In this document: piece by piece, positions 6,578 to 12,615 of the stretch
Numbering within the stretch: the stretch's first letter is position 1
How the letters are laid out: the number at the start of each line of letters is the position of its first letter
Assembly: GCA_964428935.1 (NCBI GenBank)
Contig: CAYSAG010000141.1
Coordinates: 1-12,615 of the forward strand
Direction: 5' to 3'
Source of the DNA: JAADHY01 sp964428935
GTDB taxonomy: Bacteria; Planctomycetota; Planctomycetia; Planctomycetales; Planctomycetaceae
DNA: 12,615 nt
Translations under genes and position numbers: made by a program
The notes under the pieces: generated by a model
What the model saw: only the letters and a program-made list of their open reading frames with translations
Databases searched by the model: none
Told to the model about the DNA's origin: nothing

Positions 6578-8257
6578 ATGAGTAGCGGGGTGTCGAGCAC
6601 AAGGAGGGAACGGGCGGGCAAGGTCGGAGCGGCGTTCGAGCGGAGTTCGGCGTTACTCAGACTGGAGCTTTCCCTGTCCGACTTGGACGCGCCCTGGCCG
6701 CGACGGCGAGGCACGTCGCGCAAGCGTCTTGTCTGGGACGACCGCTTGCCGCCGGAGTTGGTGGAGCGGCTGTGGCGCGAGCCGGACGAGCTGCTGGAGC
6801 GGGGGGAACGGCTGAAAGACGACGTGCGCACCACGGTCGTGCGTGTGGCCGTGCCGCAGCCGCTCCCGGGTTCGCACTCGGAAGCCGACGGCGCGGCGGT
6901 GTCTCGGGCCACGCGGGGGCCGTGGGCGCTCAAACGCTTCAACCGGAAGGGGCTCGTCCACACGGCCGGTCACCTGCTGCTGCCGACCCGAGCCTGGCGG
7001 GGCTGGCACTTTGGCCGGCTGTTGCGTCGGCACGGCGTACTCACGCCGGCTCCGCTGGCGTACTTCGAAGAACGACTCGGCCCACTTCGTTTCCGCTCGT
7101 TCCTGCTCACCGAGTGGGTCGACGGCACGCTGCTTCACACGTTGATTCAGAACTGGCGCGAGGTGCCGGAGAGCCGGTGGCGGCAATTGGCCGGTCAGGT
7201 GGTCGACCTGTGCGCCGTTCTGACGCGGCTGAGGCTCTTGCACGGAGACTTGAAAGCGACCAACTTCCTGGTCGACTCGCAGTGGCGCCTTTGGGTGCTC
7301 GACCTCGACGCGTGCCGCTACGCACGCACGTCCGGAGCCCACTGGGTTGGCCTGCAAAAAGACCGGTCTCGCTTTCTGCGGAACTTTGCCCGCTGTCCGT
7401 GGCTGGCCGAGCTGTTCCAGACGGAACTGAACCGGCTGGCTGACCGTGCCGCGGCGTCCGGCGGCGGTTGGACGGCCAGTACGCTGTGGCGGACGCCGGA
7501 GGACGAAGCGGTTCCGGGCAGCGGGCCGCTCCATTGGGAACGGCTCCACGACTGTCCCGGAGCCAGTCTCTTGCGTCGCGTGCACTGCCGCGAGAACTGG
7601 CGGCTCGACCTCGGGCACGCGGGGACAGAACGTCGGGTTTACTACCTGAAGCGGCACTGGGGCGACGGGACGTCGGGCCGAGCCGCTGCTCCGCCGGGAC
7701 CGTTCGAAGCGGCCGTCACGCTGCAGTTGCAGCGAGACCACGTTCCGACAATGGACGTCGTGGGCGCTGGCGTCGTGCGGTCGGAGGGGCGTGAGGAGTC
7801 GTTTCTGCTGACGAAGGAACTGACCGGCTACGTCCAACTGGACCATTTCTTGAAGGAACGGTTCGGAGCGGAAGCGTCGTGGCGCACGCCCCAGCTGGCC
7901 GAACTGATTCGTTGCGTCGCTCACGTAGCCAAGAAATTCCACGACGCGGGCTACAACCACCGCGACCTTTACTGCTGCCACTTTTTTGTGCGACAAACCG
8001 GCGACTCGTTCGACGTTCGGCTGATTGACCTGCAGCGGGTGCAACGACGGGACGGCAGACGCCGGCGCTGGCTGGTCAAAGGCTTGGCCCAACTGTCCTA
8101 CTCCGCTCCGCGTCACTGCATTGGTTGCAAGGAACGGGTGCTCTTTGCGCGGCACTACTTCGGCGTGAGACGGCTGGGGCCGGAGCAGAAACGGCTGTTG
8201 CGTAGCGTCGCGCTGAAGCACGCCTTAATGGAAGCCAAACTGGGACCTCACCCATGA
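6578..8257 (+). CDS. Tandem WaaP/InaA-type LPS-core kinase, two kinase domains in one protein
   Basis: A 559-residue protein holding two kinase-like domains. The N-terminal domain (about 85-290) has WALKRFN with Lys119 as candidate ATP-binding lysine, RLLHGDLKATNFLV with Asp224 and Asn229, and VLDLDACRY with Asp242. The C-terminal domain (about 319-555) has VYYLKRHW (Lys358), FEAAVTLQLQ, NHRDLYCCHFFV (Asp463), and LIDLQRV (Asp484). The HRDxYxCHF pattern is the hallmark of WaaP/RfaP, which phosphorylate heptose in the LPS inner core; the N-terminal half resembles the same lipopolysaccharide kinase superfamily more loosely. Both domains retain key residues, so both may be active. The ATG at 6578 is the best start; AAGGAGG at 6601-6607 is not followed by an in-frame start at proper spacing. 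Sandwiched between two glycosyltransferases and overlapping the second by ATGA, it very probably modifies the glycan they build. Confidence 0.87.
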   Translation: MSSGVSSTRRERAGKVGAAFERSSALLRLELSLSDLDAPWPRRRGTSRKRLVWDDRLPPELVERLWREPDELLERGERLKDDVRTTVVRVAVPQPLPGSHSEADGAAVSRATRGPWALKRFNRKGLVHTAGHLLLPTRAWRGWHFGRLLRRHGVLTPAPLAYFEERLGPLRFRSFLLTEWVDGTLLHTLIQNWREVPESRWRQLAGQVVDLCAVLTRLRLLHGDLKATNFLVDSQWRLWVLDLDACRYARTSGAHWVGLQKDRSRFLRNFARCPWLAELFQTELNRLADRAAASGGGWTASTLWRTPEDEAVPGSGPLHWERLHDCPGASLLRRVHCRENWRLDLGHAGTERRVYYLKRHWGDGTSGRAAAPPGPFEAAVTLQLQRDHVPTMDVVGAGVVRSEGREESFLLTKELTGYVQLDHFLKERFGAEASWRTPQLAELIRCVAHVAKKFHDAGYNHRDLYCCHFFVRQTGDSFDVRLIDLQRVQRRDGRRRRWLVKGLAQLSYSAPRHCIGCKERVLFARHYFGVRRLGPEQKRLLRSVALKHALMEAKLGPHP

Positions 8258-9435
8258 AAGTCGCTTTGGTGCTGGACTCGTTCGTTCCGGGACGAGGTGG
8301 CGTCGAGCAGTGGGCGGTGCAGTTGACCGACCACCTGACGCGCCGCGGACACCGCGTCCACGTGGTGACGTTCGCGGCGACCCTGGACGTGGCGTCGTGG
8401 GTGGCTCGGCCGGAGCGACTGGTCGTGCACCGCGTTCCGTGCCGGACGAGCAACCGCGTCGCTCGAGCGGCCGCGCTGGCCGACGTCGTGCGACGGCTGG
8501 ACGTCGACGTGGTCCACGACCTGGGGGCCGGCTGGCAGTGCGACGTCCTCCAACCTCACGGCGGCGCGCGACGTGCGTCGTTCGAGCAGAACCTGTTGCT
8601 GCTGCCGTGGTGGCTCCGACCCCTCAAACGCTTGGCCGCCCGGTTCCTTCCGCGCTACCGGCAGTTCGAGCGGTTGTCGCAGCGTCAGTACGGTGGAGAC
8701 TCGCTGGTGCTCGCTTTGTCGAAAATGGTCCAGCGGGACCTGGTTCGCTGGTACGACGTCCCGCCAGAACGAATTCGCCTCGTTTACAACGGTGTCGACG
8801 TGACGCGGTTTCGTCCGGAGCTGCGTGGGACGTTGGGGAAAGAGACTCGCCGCCGGTTGGGCGTCCGCCCGGACGAAACGGTCTTCCTGTTGGTGGCTCA
8901 CAACTTCCGGCTGAAAGGTGTGCCAACGGCTTTACAGGCGGCGCGGCGACTTCCGAAAACGGAGCGTTGGCGAGTGGTCGTGGTGGGCGGTCGGCGGTTG
9001 AGCGGCTGGCGTCGCCGAGCGGCTCGGTGGGGACTGGCCGACCGCGTCCTGTTCGTCGGAGCCACGACGGACGTTCGTCCCTACTACGCCGCCGCCGACG
9101 TGTTCGTCCACCCGACGTTCTACGACCCGTGCAGTCTGGTCGTTTTGGAAGCGCTGGCCAGCGGGCTGCCGGTCGTCACGACGCGGTTCAACGGCGCGTC
9201 GGAACTGCTGACGCCGGGACGCGAAGGACTCGTGCTGTCCGACCCGCGAGACGTACCGGCTTTGACCGAGGCTTTGCGGTCGCTGGCGGAACCGAGCCGT
9301 CGACGCGGGGCCGCTGTGGCCGCGCGGGAATTGGCCGAGCTGCACCCGTTTGAGAAAAACGTCGACCAGATTGGCGAGGTGTACGACGAAGTGCGCGTGG
9401 AGCGGCGTCGGAGACAGGTGGGGCGAGCGGCCTGA
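8254..9435 (+). CDS. GT4-family glycosyltransferase, WaaG-like
   Basis: A 393-residue GT-B glycosyltransferase. The N-terminus MKVALVLDSFVPGRGGVEQW (1-20) contains the glycine-rich acceptor-side loop of family 4 enzymes. LALSKMVQRDLVRWYDVP (153-170) and LVYNGVDVTRF (176-186) mark the hinge. The donor site HPTFYDPCSLVVLEA (286-300) has Asp291 and Glu299 spaced as the family's Ex7E motif with Asp replacing the first Glu, followed by ASGLPVVTT. The pattern resembles WaaG/RfaG, LPS core glucosyltransferase I, but several GT4 subgroups look alike, so no symbol is given. Its ATG overlaps the stop of the double-kinase gene (ATGA), a strong sign of coupled translation and shared pathway. The last 14 residues are very basic, which could favour membrane association (inference). 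Confidence 0.9.
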   Translation: MKVALVLDSFVPGRGGVEQWAVQLTDHLTRRGHRVHVVTFAATLDVASWVARPERLVVHRVPCRTSNRVARAAALADVVRRLDVDVVHDLGAGWQCDVLQPHGGARRASFEQNLLLLPWWLRPLKRLAARFLPRYRQFERLSQRQYGGDSLVLALSKMVQRDLVRWYDVPPERIRLVYNGVDVTRFRPELRGTLGKETRRRLGVRPDETVFLLVAHNFRLKGVPTALQAARRLPKTERWRVVVVGGRRLSGWRRRAARWGLADRVLFVGATTDVRPYYAAADVFVHPTFYDPCSLVVLEALASGLPVVTTRFNGASELLTPGREGLVLSDPRDVPALTEALRSLAEPSRRRGAAVAARELAELHPFEKNVDQIGEVYDEVRVERRRRQVGRAA

Positions 9436-9622
9436 CGGGACAGAGGGTCTCGAGTGGGGCTCGCTGCCGGCTGGCTTCCCCTGCGCGGCGCTTTCCCATT
9501 CGTCGTTTGTTAGCATGGAAGGGCGGCGGGTCGTCTTGGGCGAGCTGGTCGGCAAGCAGATGAAACGACAGCGTCTGGCCGACAGGAAAGGGGCGACGCG
9601 GAGCTGGTCGGAGCAGGGAGAA

Positions 9623-10333
9623 ATGGACTGGAGGGTTGTCGGTTCACTAGTGGCTGCGTACCTGGCTGGTTCCATTCCGTTCGGGCTGTTGGTCGCCCGG
9701 TGGGCTGCCGGCGTCGACATTCGAACGCGTGGCAGCGGCAACATTGGGGCGACGAACGTGGCGCGTGAGGTGGGAGCCGGCTGGGGGGCGTTGGTCTTGC
9801 TGCTGGACTTCTTGAAAGGGGCCTTGCCCACCTGGGGGCTGCCGCTGCTGGCGGCCGGTGCGGGCACGAGCAGCCTGCACTTGCAAGTGGGGTGTGGGGT
9901 CGCCGCGGTGCTCGGTCACATGTTTCCTTGCTGGTTACGGTTTCGGGGCGGCAAGGGCGTGGCCACGGGAGCAGGCGTCGTGGTGGTGTTGTCACCGTGG
10001 GCCACGCTGGCGGCGGTCGCCACGTTCGCTCTGGTCTTTGCCAGCACACGCATTGTCTCAGCCAGCTCGGTCACCGCGGCGTTGGTGTTCGCCGTCACGG
10101 AAATGGCTCTTCTGTGGCCGCGTCCTTTCGCCAGCGAAACGTGGAGCCTGGCCGTGTTTTGCTTGCTCGTTCCGACGCTCATTGTCGTTCGGCACCGCAG
10201 CAACCTGGTGCGACTGTGGCGCGGCGAAGAACCGAGAATGAGCTTCTCGCGAACCAAGGACAAGAAGGAACATTCAGAAGCGGGCACGGGGTCCGCTGCC
10301 GAGGAAAGTGACGAGCAAGAAAGCTCCCGCTGA
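9623..10333 (+). CDS. plsY: PlsY acyl-phosphate:glycerol-3-phosphate acyltransferase
   Basis: An integral-membrane enzyme that transfers an acyl group from acyl-phosphate to glycerol-3-phosphate, giving lysophosphatidic acid, the first step of phospholipid synthesis in most bacteria. The 236-residue protein shows the three conserved cytoplasmic motifs: GSGNIGATN (37-45), RFRGGKGVAT (106-115), and RHRSNLVRLWRGEE (190-203). Several hydrophobic helices lie between them. The family normally starts with a short tail before the first helix and AGSIPFG, which supports the ATG at 9623, preceded by GGAG nine bases away (and AGGGAG closer), over an in-frame upstream ATG near 9515. A hydrophilic extension of about 30 residues (206-236, rich in Lys, Glu, Ser) follows the usual end. 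It lies 187 bases after the glycosyltransferase on the same strand, so it may be cotranscribed or have its own promoter. Confidence 0.96.
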   Translation: MDWRVVGSLVAAYLAGSIPFGLLVARWAAGVDIRTRGSGNIGATNVAREVGAGWGALVLLLDFLKGALPTWGLPLLAAGAGTSSLHLQVGCGVAAVLGHMFPCWLRFRGGKGVATGAGVVVVLSPWATLAAVATFALVFASTRIVSASSVTAALVFAVTEMALLWPRPFASETWSLAVFCLLVPTLIVVRHRSNLVRLWRGEEPRMSFSRTKDKKEHSEAGTGSAAEESDEQESSR

Positions 10334-10661
10334 ACTTCGAGCCTCGGCCAGCCGCGAACACGGTCGACGCAGTGCCGCTCGAGGAAAACCGACTGACCGG
10401 CTGGCTTGACCGGCGGACGGTGTTGCGGGGCGGGCCTTTTCTGGTGCGTCGGCCGTTGTGAGTTCTTCCGGGCGGGGCGTACCGGGCGGGAAAAAACGAA
10501 TGGACCTCGCGCTGGTCGGCGGTCGAGCAACGCAAGGCTTCACAAGGAAAAGCGCTCGTTGCCCGTTTGGAAGCGTGCAGCTTCCCTTCGGCGGGCCGCC
10601 GTCGGCGAAGACTGGGCCGTGGCTTTGGGTGGTCGTTCCGTCAACTACTGCTGGCTCGCAG
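10334..10661. other. Convergent spacer between plsY and the BON-protein gene, with hairpins
   Basis: 328 bases without a supported gene; the open frames crossing it run antisense into the BON gene and show no domain. Two inverted repeats lie side by side: GGAAGC-(GTGCA)-GCTTCC at 10569-10585, and CTTCG...CGAAG at 10586-10610 enclosing a smaller GC stem. A third hairpin overlaps the BON stop codon and is listed separately. The position between converging genes suggests termination from both sides, but none is followed by a clear T-run, so Rho-dependent ending or simple stem barriers are equally possible. Confidence 0.5.
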
Positions 10662-10668
10662 CTAGCAG
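10648..10668 (-). terminator. Hairpin overlapping the stop codon of the BON-protein gene
   Basis: Nine-base arms with one mismatch (CTGCTAGCT and AGCCAGCAG on the minus strand) close a three-base GCG loop, and the TAG stop lies inside the left arm. The position fits a transcript 3' end or mRNA stabiliser, but no T-tract follows, so a classical intrinsic terminator is unproven. Confidence 0.35.
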
Positions 10669-10892
10669 ACCTCGATTTCGTTGGACAAGCTAATGTTCTC
10701 GAGGGCGTCCAGGGCGGCGTGGGTTGCCAGTTGCTTGTCGTAGTAAGTCGACGTTCGACCGGTCAAGATGACGCTTCGCTCCGTGACGGTCACCTTCAGG
10801 TTTCGCACCCGGTTGCTGGTCCTCAACAGCACCAGCTGCTCGACCGTCTCTGCCAGGTCCCTCATTGATCGCGCTCGCGTCTGCAGCTTCAT
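10662..10892 (-). CDS. Small stand-alone BON-domain protein
   Basis: A 76-residue protein that is almost entirely one BON-like domain (about 20-75): a helix with LAETVEQLVLLRTSNRV, then NLKVTVTERSVILTGRTSTYYDKQLATHAALDALENI and the final strand NEIEV. This strand-helix pattern, with the 'I/V-LTG-R/V' turn, is typical of BON domains, which in OsmY, secretins and mechanosensitive-channel proteins bind lipids or interact in the periplasm. There is no signal peptide or membrane segment, so as written the protein would remain in the cytosol. The start at 10892 is chosen because AGGGAGGG (10897-10904) directly precedes it; an open frame continues 25 codons further upstream without support. It sits downstream of ftsH on the same strand but 715 bases away, so it probably has its own promoter. 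Specific role unknown. Confidence 0.8.
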   Translation of the reverse strand: MKLQTRARSMRDLAETVEQLVLLRTSNRVRNLKVTVTERSVILTGRTSTYYDKQLATHAALDALENISLSNEIEVC

Positions 10893-11204
10893 CGTTCCCT
10901 CCCTGCCTGAGTACGTCGCTTCCAGTTCTCCGTCACCAACTGCAGCACCCAGGCTACGCACTGCCAAGGGCCACTACGACCTTTCCGAACTCCGACCACA
11001 TTGCCCTTTCGCGGCACTTCGTTCAGCGGCCGCGAGGCGCCGAACGGAAGGCTCAATTGGCGGGTCGGGACTCGGTTTCTCCTCTCTGCTCTCTTTGGAC
11101 AAAAACGAATCCGTCAAAAACTTTCAGTAAATGCTGCAGACGGACTGCTTCCTCGTGAGACGTTACGGTTACGTGTCGCCAGCGGTGCGACAGCCCAAAG
11201 CTCC

Positions 11205-11231
11205 TTCTTCCGTGAACTCGACTCGGAAGAA
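11205..11231. repeat. Perfect 8-bp inverted repeat (hairpin)
   Basis: TTCTTCCG at 11205-11212 and its exact complement CGGAAGAA at 11224-11231 enclose an 11-base loop. It lies in gene-free sequence and would form a stable stem in RNA from either strand. Confidence 0.65.
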
Positions 11232-11266
11232 CTGCGCCGACCACAGACAAACCGTTCTGCCCGTCT

Positions 11267-11311
11267 GTCGGCTCGACCGACCGAAAGAAGCCTTTCGCAG
11301 TTCGAGCCGAC
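11267..11311. repeat. Compound 45-base hairpin with nested stem
   Basis: Perfect 10-base outer arms GTCGGCTCGA (11267-11276) and TCGAGCCGAC (11302-11311) enclose a second perfect 6-base stem CGAAAG/CTTTCG (11282-11287 and 11292-11297) with a four-base AAGC loop. A small internal loop (5 by 4 bases) separates the two stems. No protein frame accounts for it. Confidence 0.75.
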
Positions 11312-11475
11312 TTGCAGGCCGTTTAGCCAACTCACCGGCAACCGGTCAGCCCATTCGCGTCGCACGTCCTCCCTGGTGCTGAACGCGTTGTCGATTGAGT
11401 GCCGACGCAAATGCTGAGCGTCTTCTTGCCGGCTCGTTTACTGTACCGACACCGGATCACAAAGTCAAACAGATT

Positions 11476-11507
11476 CTGACGAAAGTTCCGATTCGCTCAG
11501 ACGGAAC
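11476..11507. repeat. Overlapping, mutually exclusive stems
   Basis: Stem A pairs CTGACGAA (11476-11483) with TTCG-c-TCAG (11492-11500, one bulged base) around an eight-base loop. Stem B pairs GTTCCG (11485-11490), which lies in that loop, with CGGAAC (11502-11507). The two can hardly coexist, so the segment could switch between two folds. Confidence 0.45.
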
Positions 11508-11585
11508 AGCTGCGCCGGTTGCAACGCTTGGTCGGACTTTCGTCGCAGCCTTGCCGAACGGGTTGGCTGGCCGGAGTGTTAGAAA

Positions 11586-11608
11586 AGCCGGGGGCGCCCC
11601 GAACGGCT
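11586..11608 (-). terminator. Intrinsic terminator of ftsH
   Basis: On the minus strand, AGCCG overlaps the ftsH stop codon by one base and pairs with CGGCT. Inside lies the self-complementary GGGGCGCCCC, with a three-base TTC bulge on one side. The stem runs directly into TTTTCT (about 11581-11586). GC-rich stem plus T-run is the classic Rho-independent pattern and fits the end of ftsH. Confidence 0.75.
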
Positions 11609-12615
11609 CATGCCGTTTCGGCCTCGTAGGGCAACTCGACCACTCCAGACAACAGCTCGTCCAAATCTTCCCGCTCCAGCGTTTCCTTTTCCAACAATGC
11701 CTGGGCCAGTCGGTCCAAGTGGTCGCGGTGCTGGGTCAAGATTCGGTACGCGCGGTCCGAAGCATTGGTCAGAATGCGCTGCACTTCCTGGTCGATCAGG
11801 TAAGCCGTCTGGTCGCTGAAGTCACGGTACTCGTGAATCTCTTTGCCCAAGAACGGGTGCTCTTCGCTGTGGCGAAACGCCACTGGGCCGATTGCGTCGC
11901 TCATGCCCCAGTGCCCGACCATTCGCCGAGCGATTTGGGTGGCCCGTTTCAGGTCGTCTTCGGCACCCGCTGAGTACTCGTCGAACACGGCCTTTTCGGC
12001 CGCCCGCCCGGCCAGAATCATGGTCAGTTCGGCGTGCAGACGCCGTTCACCCACGTGGTACCGTTCTTCTTCCGGCACCAATTGCGTCACACCCAAAGCT
12101 CGGCCACGAGGAATGATCGTGACCTTGTGGATTGGGTCCAGGTCCGGCAGCAGCCAGGCAATCAGCGCGTGCCCCGCCTCGTGGTAGGCCGTCATTTCCC
12201 GCTCGTGCTGGTTGAGAATCTCTTCGCGCTGCGGACCCATCAAGACGCGGTCGTAAGCCTGTTCGAAGTCGGACCGGTCCACCCACTTTTTGTTGTGACG
12301 GGCCGCGTTCAAGGCCGCCTCGTTGACCAGGTTGCGCAGGTCGGCGCCGGAAAAACCGATTGTCGCGGCAGCGATCTTTTCCAGGTCCACGTCCGGCGCC
12401 AGCGGGACCTTGCGACAATGGACCTTCAGAATGCCGAGGCGGCCTTGACGTGTCGGGCGGTCAATGGTGATTTGCCGGTCGAAGCGGCCGGGACGAAGCA
12501 AGGCGGGGTCCAGCACGTCGGGCCGGTTGGTCGCCGCCAAGACAATCACCGCTTCGTACTCTTCGAAGCCGTCCATTTCGCTCAGAATCTGGTTGAGGGT
12601 CTGTTCGCGTTCGTC
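11608..12615 (-). CDS. ftsH: FtsH ATP-dependent zinc metalloprotease, C-terminal part (5' end outside window)
   Basis: FtsH is a membrane-anchored hexameric AAA+ protease that degrades misfolded membrane proteins and short-lived regulators. The window holds the last 335 residues; the membrane segments and Walker A and B motifs lie beyond position 12615. The fragment begins DEREQTLNQILSEMDGFEE. It continues with the second region of homology NRPDVLDPALLRPGRFDR, whose arginine fingers sit near fragment residues 44 and 47, then the helical lid with GFSGADLRNLVNEAAL. The zinc motif HEAGH is at fragment 145-149 (bases 12169-12183), and GAEDDLKRAT near 216 carries the third ligand Asp. A C-terminal helix rich in Glu and Leu follows. 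All visible catalytic residues are intact. An intrinsic terminator overlaps the stop codon, so ftsH ends its transcript here and is not cotranscribed with the BON gene. Confidence 0.98.
   Translation of the reverse strand, partial: DEREQTLNQILSEMDGFEEYEAVIVLAATNRPDVLDPALLRPGRFDRQITIDRPTRQGRLGILKVHCRKVPLAPDVDLEKIAAATIGFSGADLRNLVNEAALNAARHNKKWVDRSDFEQAYDRVLMGPQREEILNQHEREMTAYHEAGHALIAWLLPDLDPIHKVTIIPRGRALGVTQLVPEEERYHVGERRLHAELTMILAGRAAEKAVFDEYSAGAEDDLKRATQIARRMVGHWGMSDAIGPVAFRHSEEHPFLGKEIHEYRDFSDQTAYLIDQEVQRILTNASDRAYRILTQHRDHLDRLAQALLEKETLEREDLDELLSGVVELPYEAETA

Larger units (their letters stand above)
10893..11607. other. 715-base gene-free stretch rich in inverted repeats
   Basis: No open frame here resembles a protein family, none has a good ribosome binding site, and codon choice in them (AGA, GTA, TTA, TCT) differs from the neighbours. 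The base composition is less GC-rich in places, notably 11095-11140. Several perfect or near-perfect inverted repeats are packed between about 11170 and 11510: TGTCGC/GCGACA (11174-11192), TTCTTCCG/CGGAAGAA (11205-11231), a compound hairpin at 11267-11311, ACCGG-CAA-CCGGT (11334-11346), GACGC/GCGTC (11404-11422), and overlapping stems at 11476-11507. A tandem GTTACG pair lies at 11162-11173. The stretch must at least contain the BON gene promoter; it may also hold a structured RNA (inference). Confidence 0.55.

Noticed and set aside
6653..8221. 522-codon open frame on the minus strand opposite the double kinase
   Set aside because: Shadow of the kinase gene, which has unmistakable catalytic motifs; no domain on the minus strand.
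9350..9622. Upstream in-frame extension of plsY, including an ATG near 9515
   Set aside because: PlsY proteins begin just before the first helix; the extension is hydrophilic, overlaps the glycosyltransferase gene in part, and GGAG precedes the ATG at 9623.
11053..11250. 65-codon minus-strand frame with a TTG start
   Set aside because: Codons such as AGA, GTA, TTA and TCT are out of keeping with local genes, and there is no ribosome binding site.
11001..11417. 138-codon plus-strand frame and 98-codon minus-strand frame (11114-11410) in the gene-free stretch
   Set aside because: Neither has a ribosome binding site, a recognisable domain, or codon usage like the neighbours; they overlap each other and the inverted repeats.
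11476..11507. H-type pseudoknot
   Set aside because: Pairing is complementary, but the connecting segments are one base each, too short to span an eight-base-pair stem; kept only as alternative stems.
1..12615. tRNA or other known RNA genes, CRISPR arrays, insertion sequences
   Set aside because: No cloverleaf with a TTCGA-type loop and matching acceptor stem, no regularly spaced repeats, and no transposase-like frame were seen on either strand.

Overview
The window is GC-rich (roughly 65% by eye) and densely coding. It most likely comes from a planctomycete (Planctomycetota) or a close relative. The pointers are the style of the CpaB, TadE and TadG-like pilus proteins, a DFDD-type glycosyltransferase beside a WaaP-like kinase and plsY, and a stand-alone BON protein. 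This placement is inferred from family resemblance, not from a search. LPS-core-type genes argue for a diderm envelope.

Layout. Positions 1-4665 (minus strand) carry a Tad/Flp-type pilus or secretion operon, read right to left: cpaA prepilin peptidase, tadE pseudopilin, cpaB, a tadG-like gene, and the cpaF/tadA motor ATPase, which runs off the left edge. Positions 4666-5279 are a divergent control region with one good sigma70-like promoter on the plus strand. Positions 5280-9435 (plus strand) are an envelope-glycan operon: a GT4 glycosyltransferase, an unusual protein with two WaaP/InaA-type kinase domains, and a second, WaaG-like GT4 glycosyltransferase coupled by an ATGA overlap. plsY (9623-10333) follows on the same strand and makes lysophosphatidic acid for phospholipid synthesis. 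A 328-base convergent spacer with hairpins separates it from a minus-strand 76-residue BON protein. Next come 715 bases with no convincing gene but an unusual density of inverted repeats (10893-11607). The 3' part of ftsH (minus strand, 11608-12615) closes the window, with an intrinsic terminator directly after it.

How the genes work together. The left half builds a fibre-forming or secretion machine: CpaA cleaves prepilins, TadE and the TadG-like protein are membrane-anchored minor components, CpaB is an envelope component, and CpaF powers assembly. No Flp pilin, secretin (CpaC/RcpA) or TadZ/CpaE is visible. The right half serves the cell envelope: the glycosyltransferases and kinase probably decorate an LPS core or similar glycolipid, PlsY feeds phospholipid synthesis, and FtsH does membrane protein quality control.

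Most worth a second look: the fused double kinase; the hairpin-rich gene-free stretch beside ftsH; the Tad operon going from cpaB to a tadG-like gene to cpaF without a secretin; and a compositional oddity, namely no GATC in the first 10.86 kb and only ATT for isoleucine in the plus-strand block.
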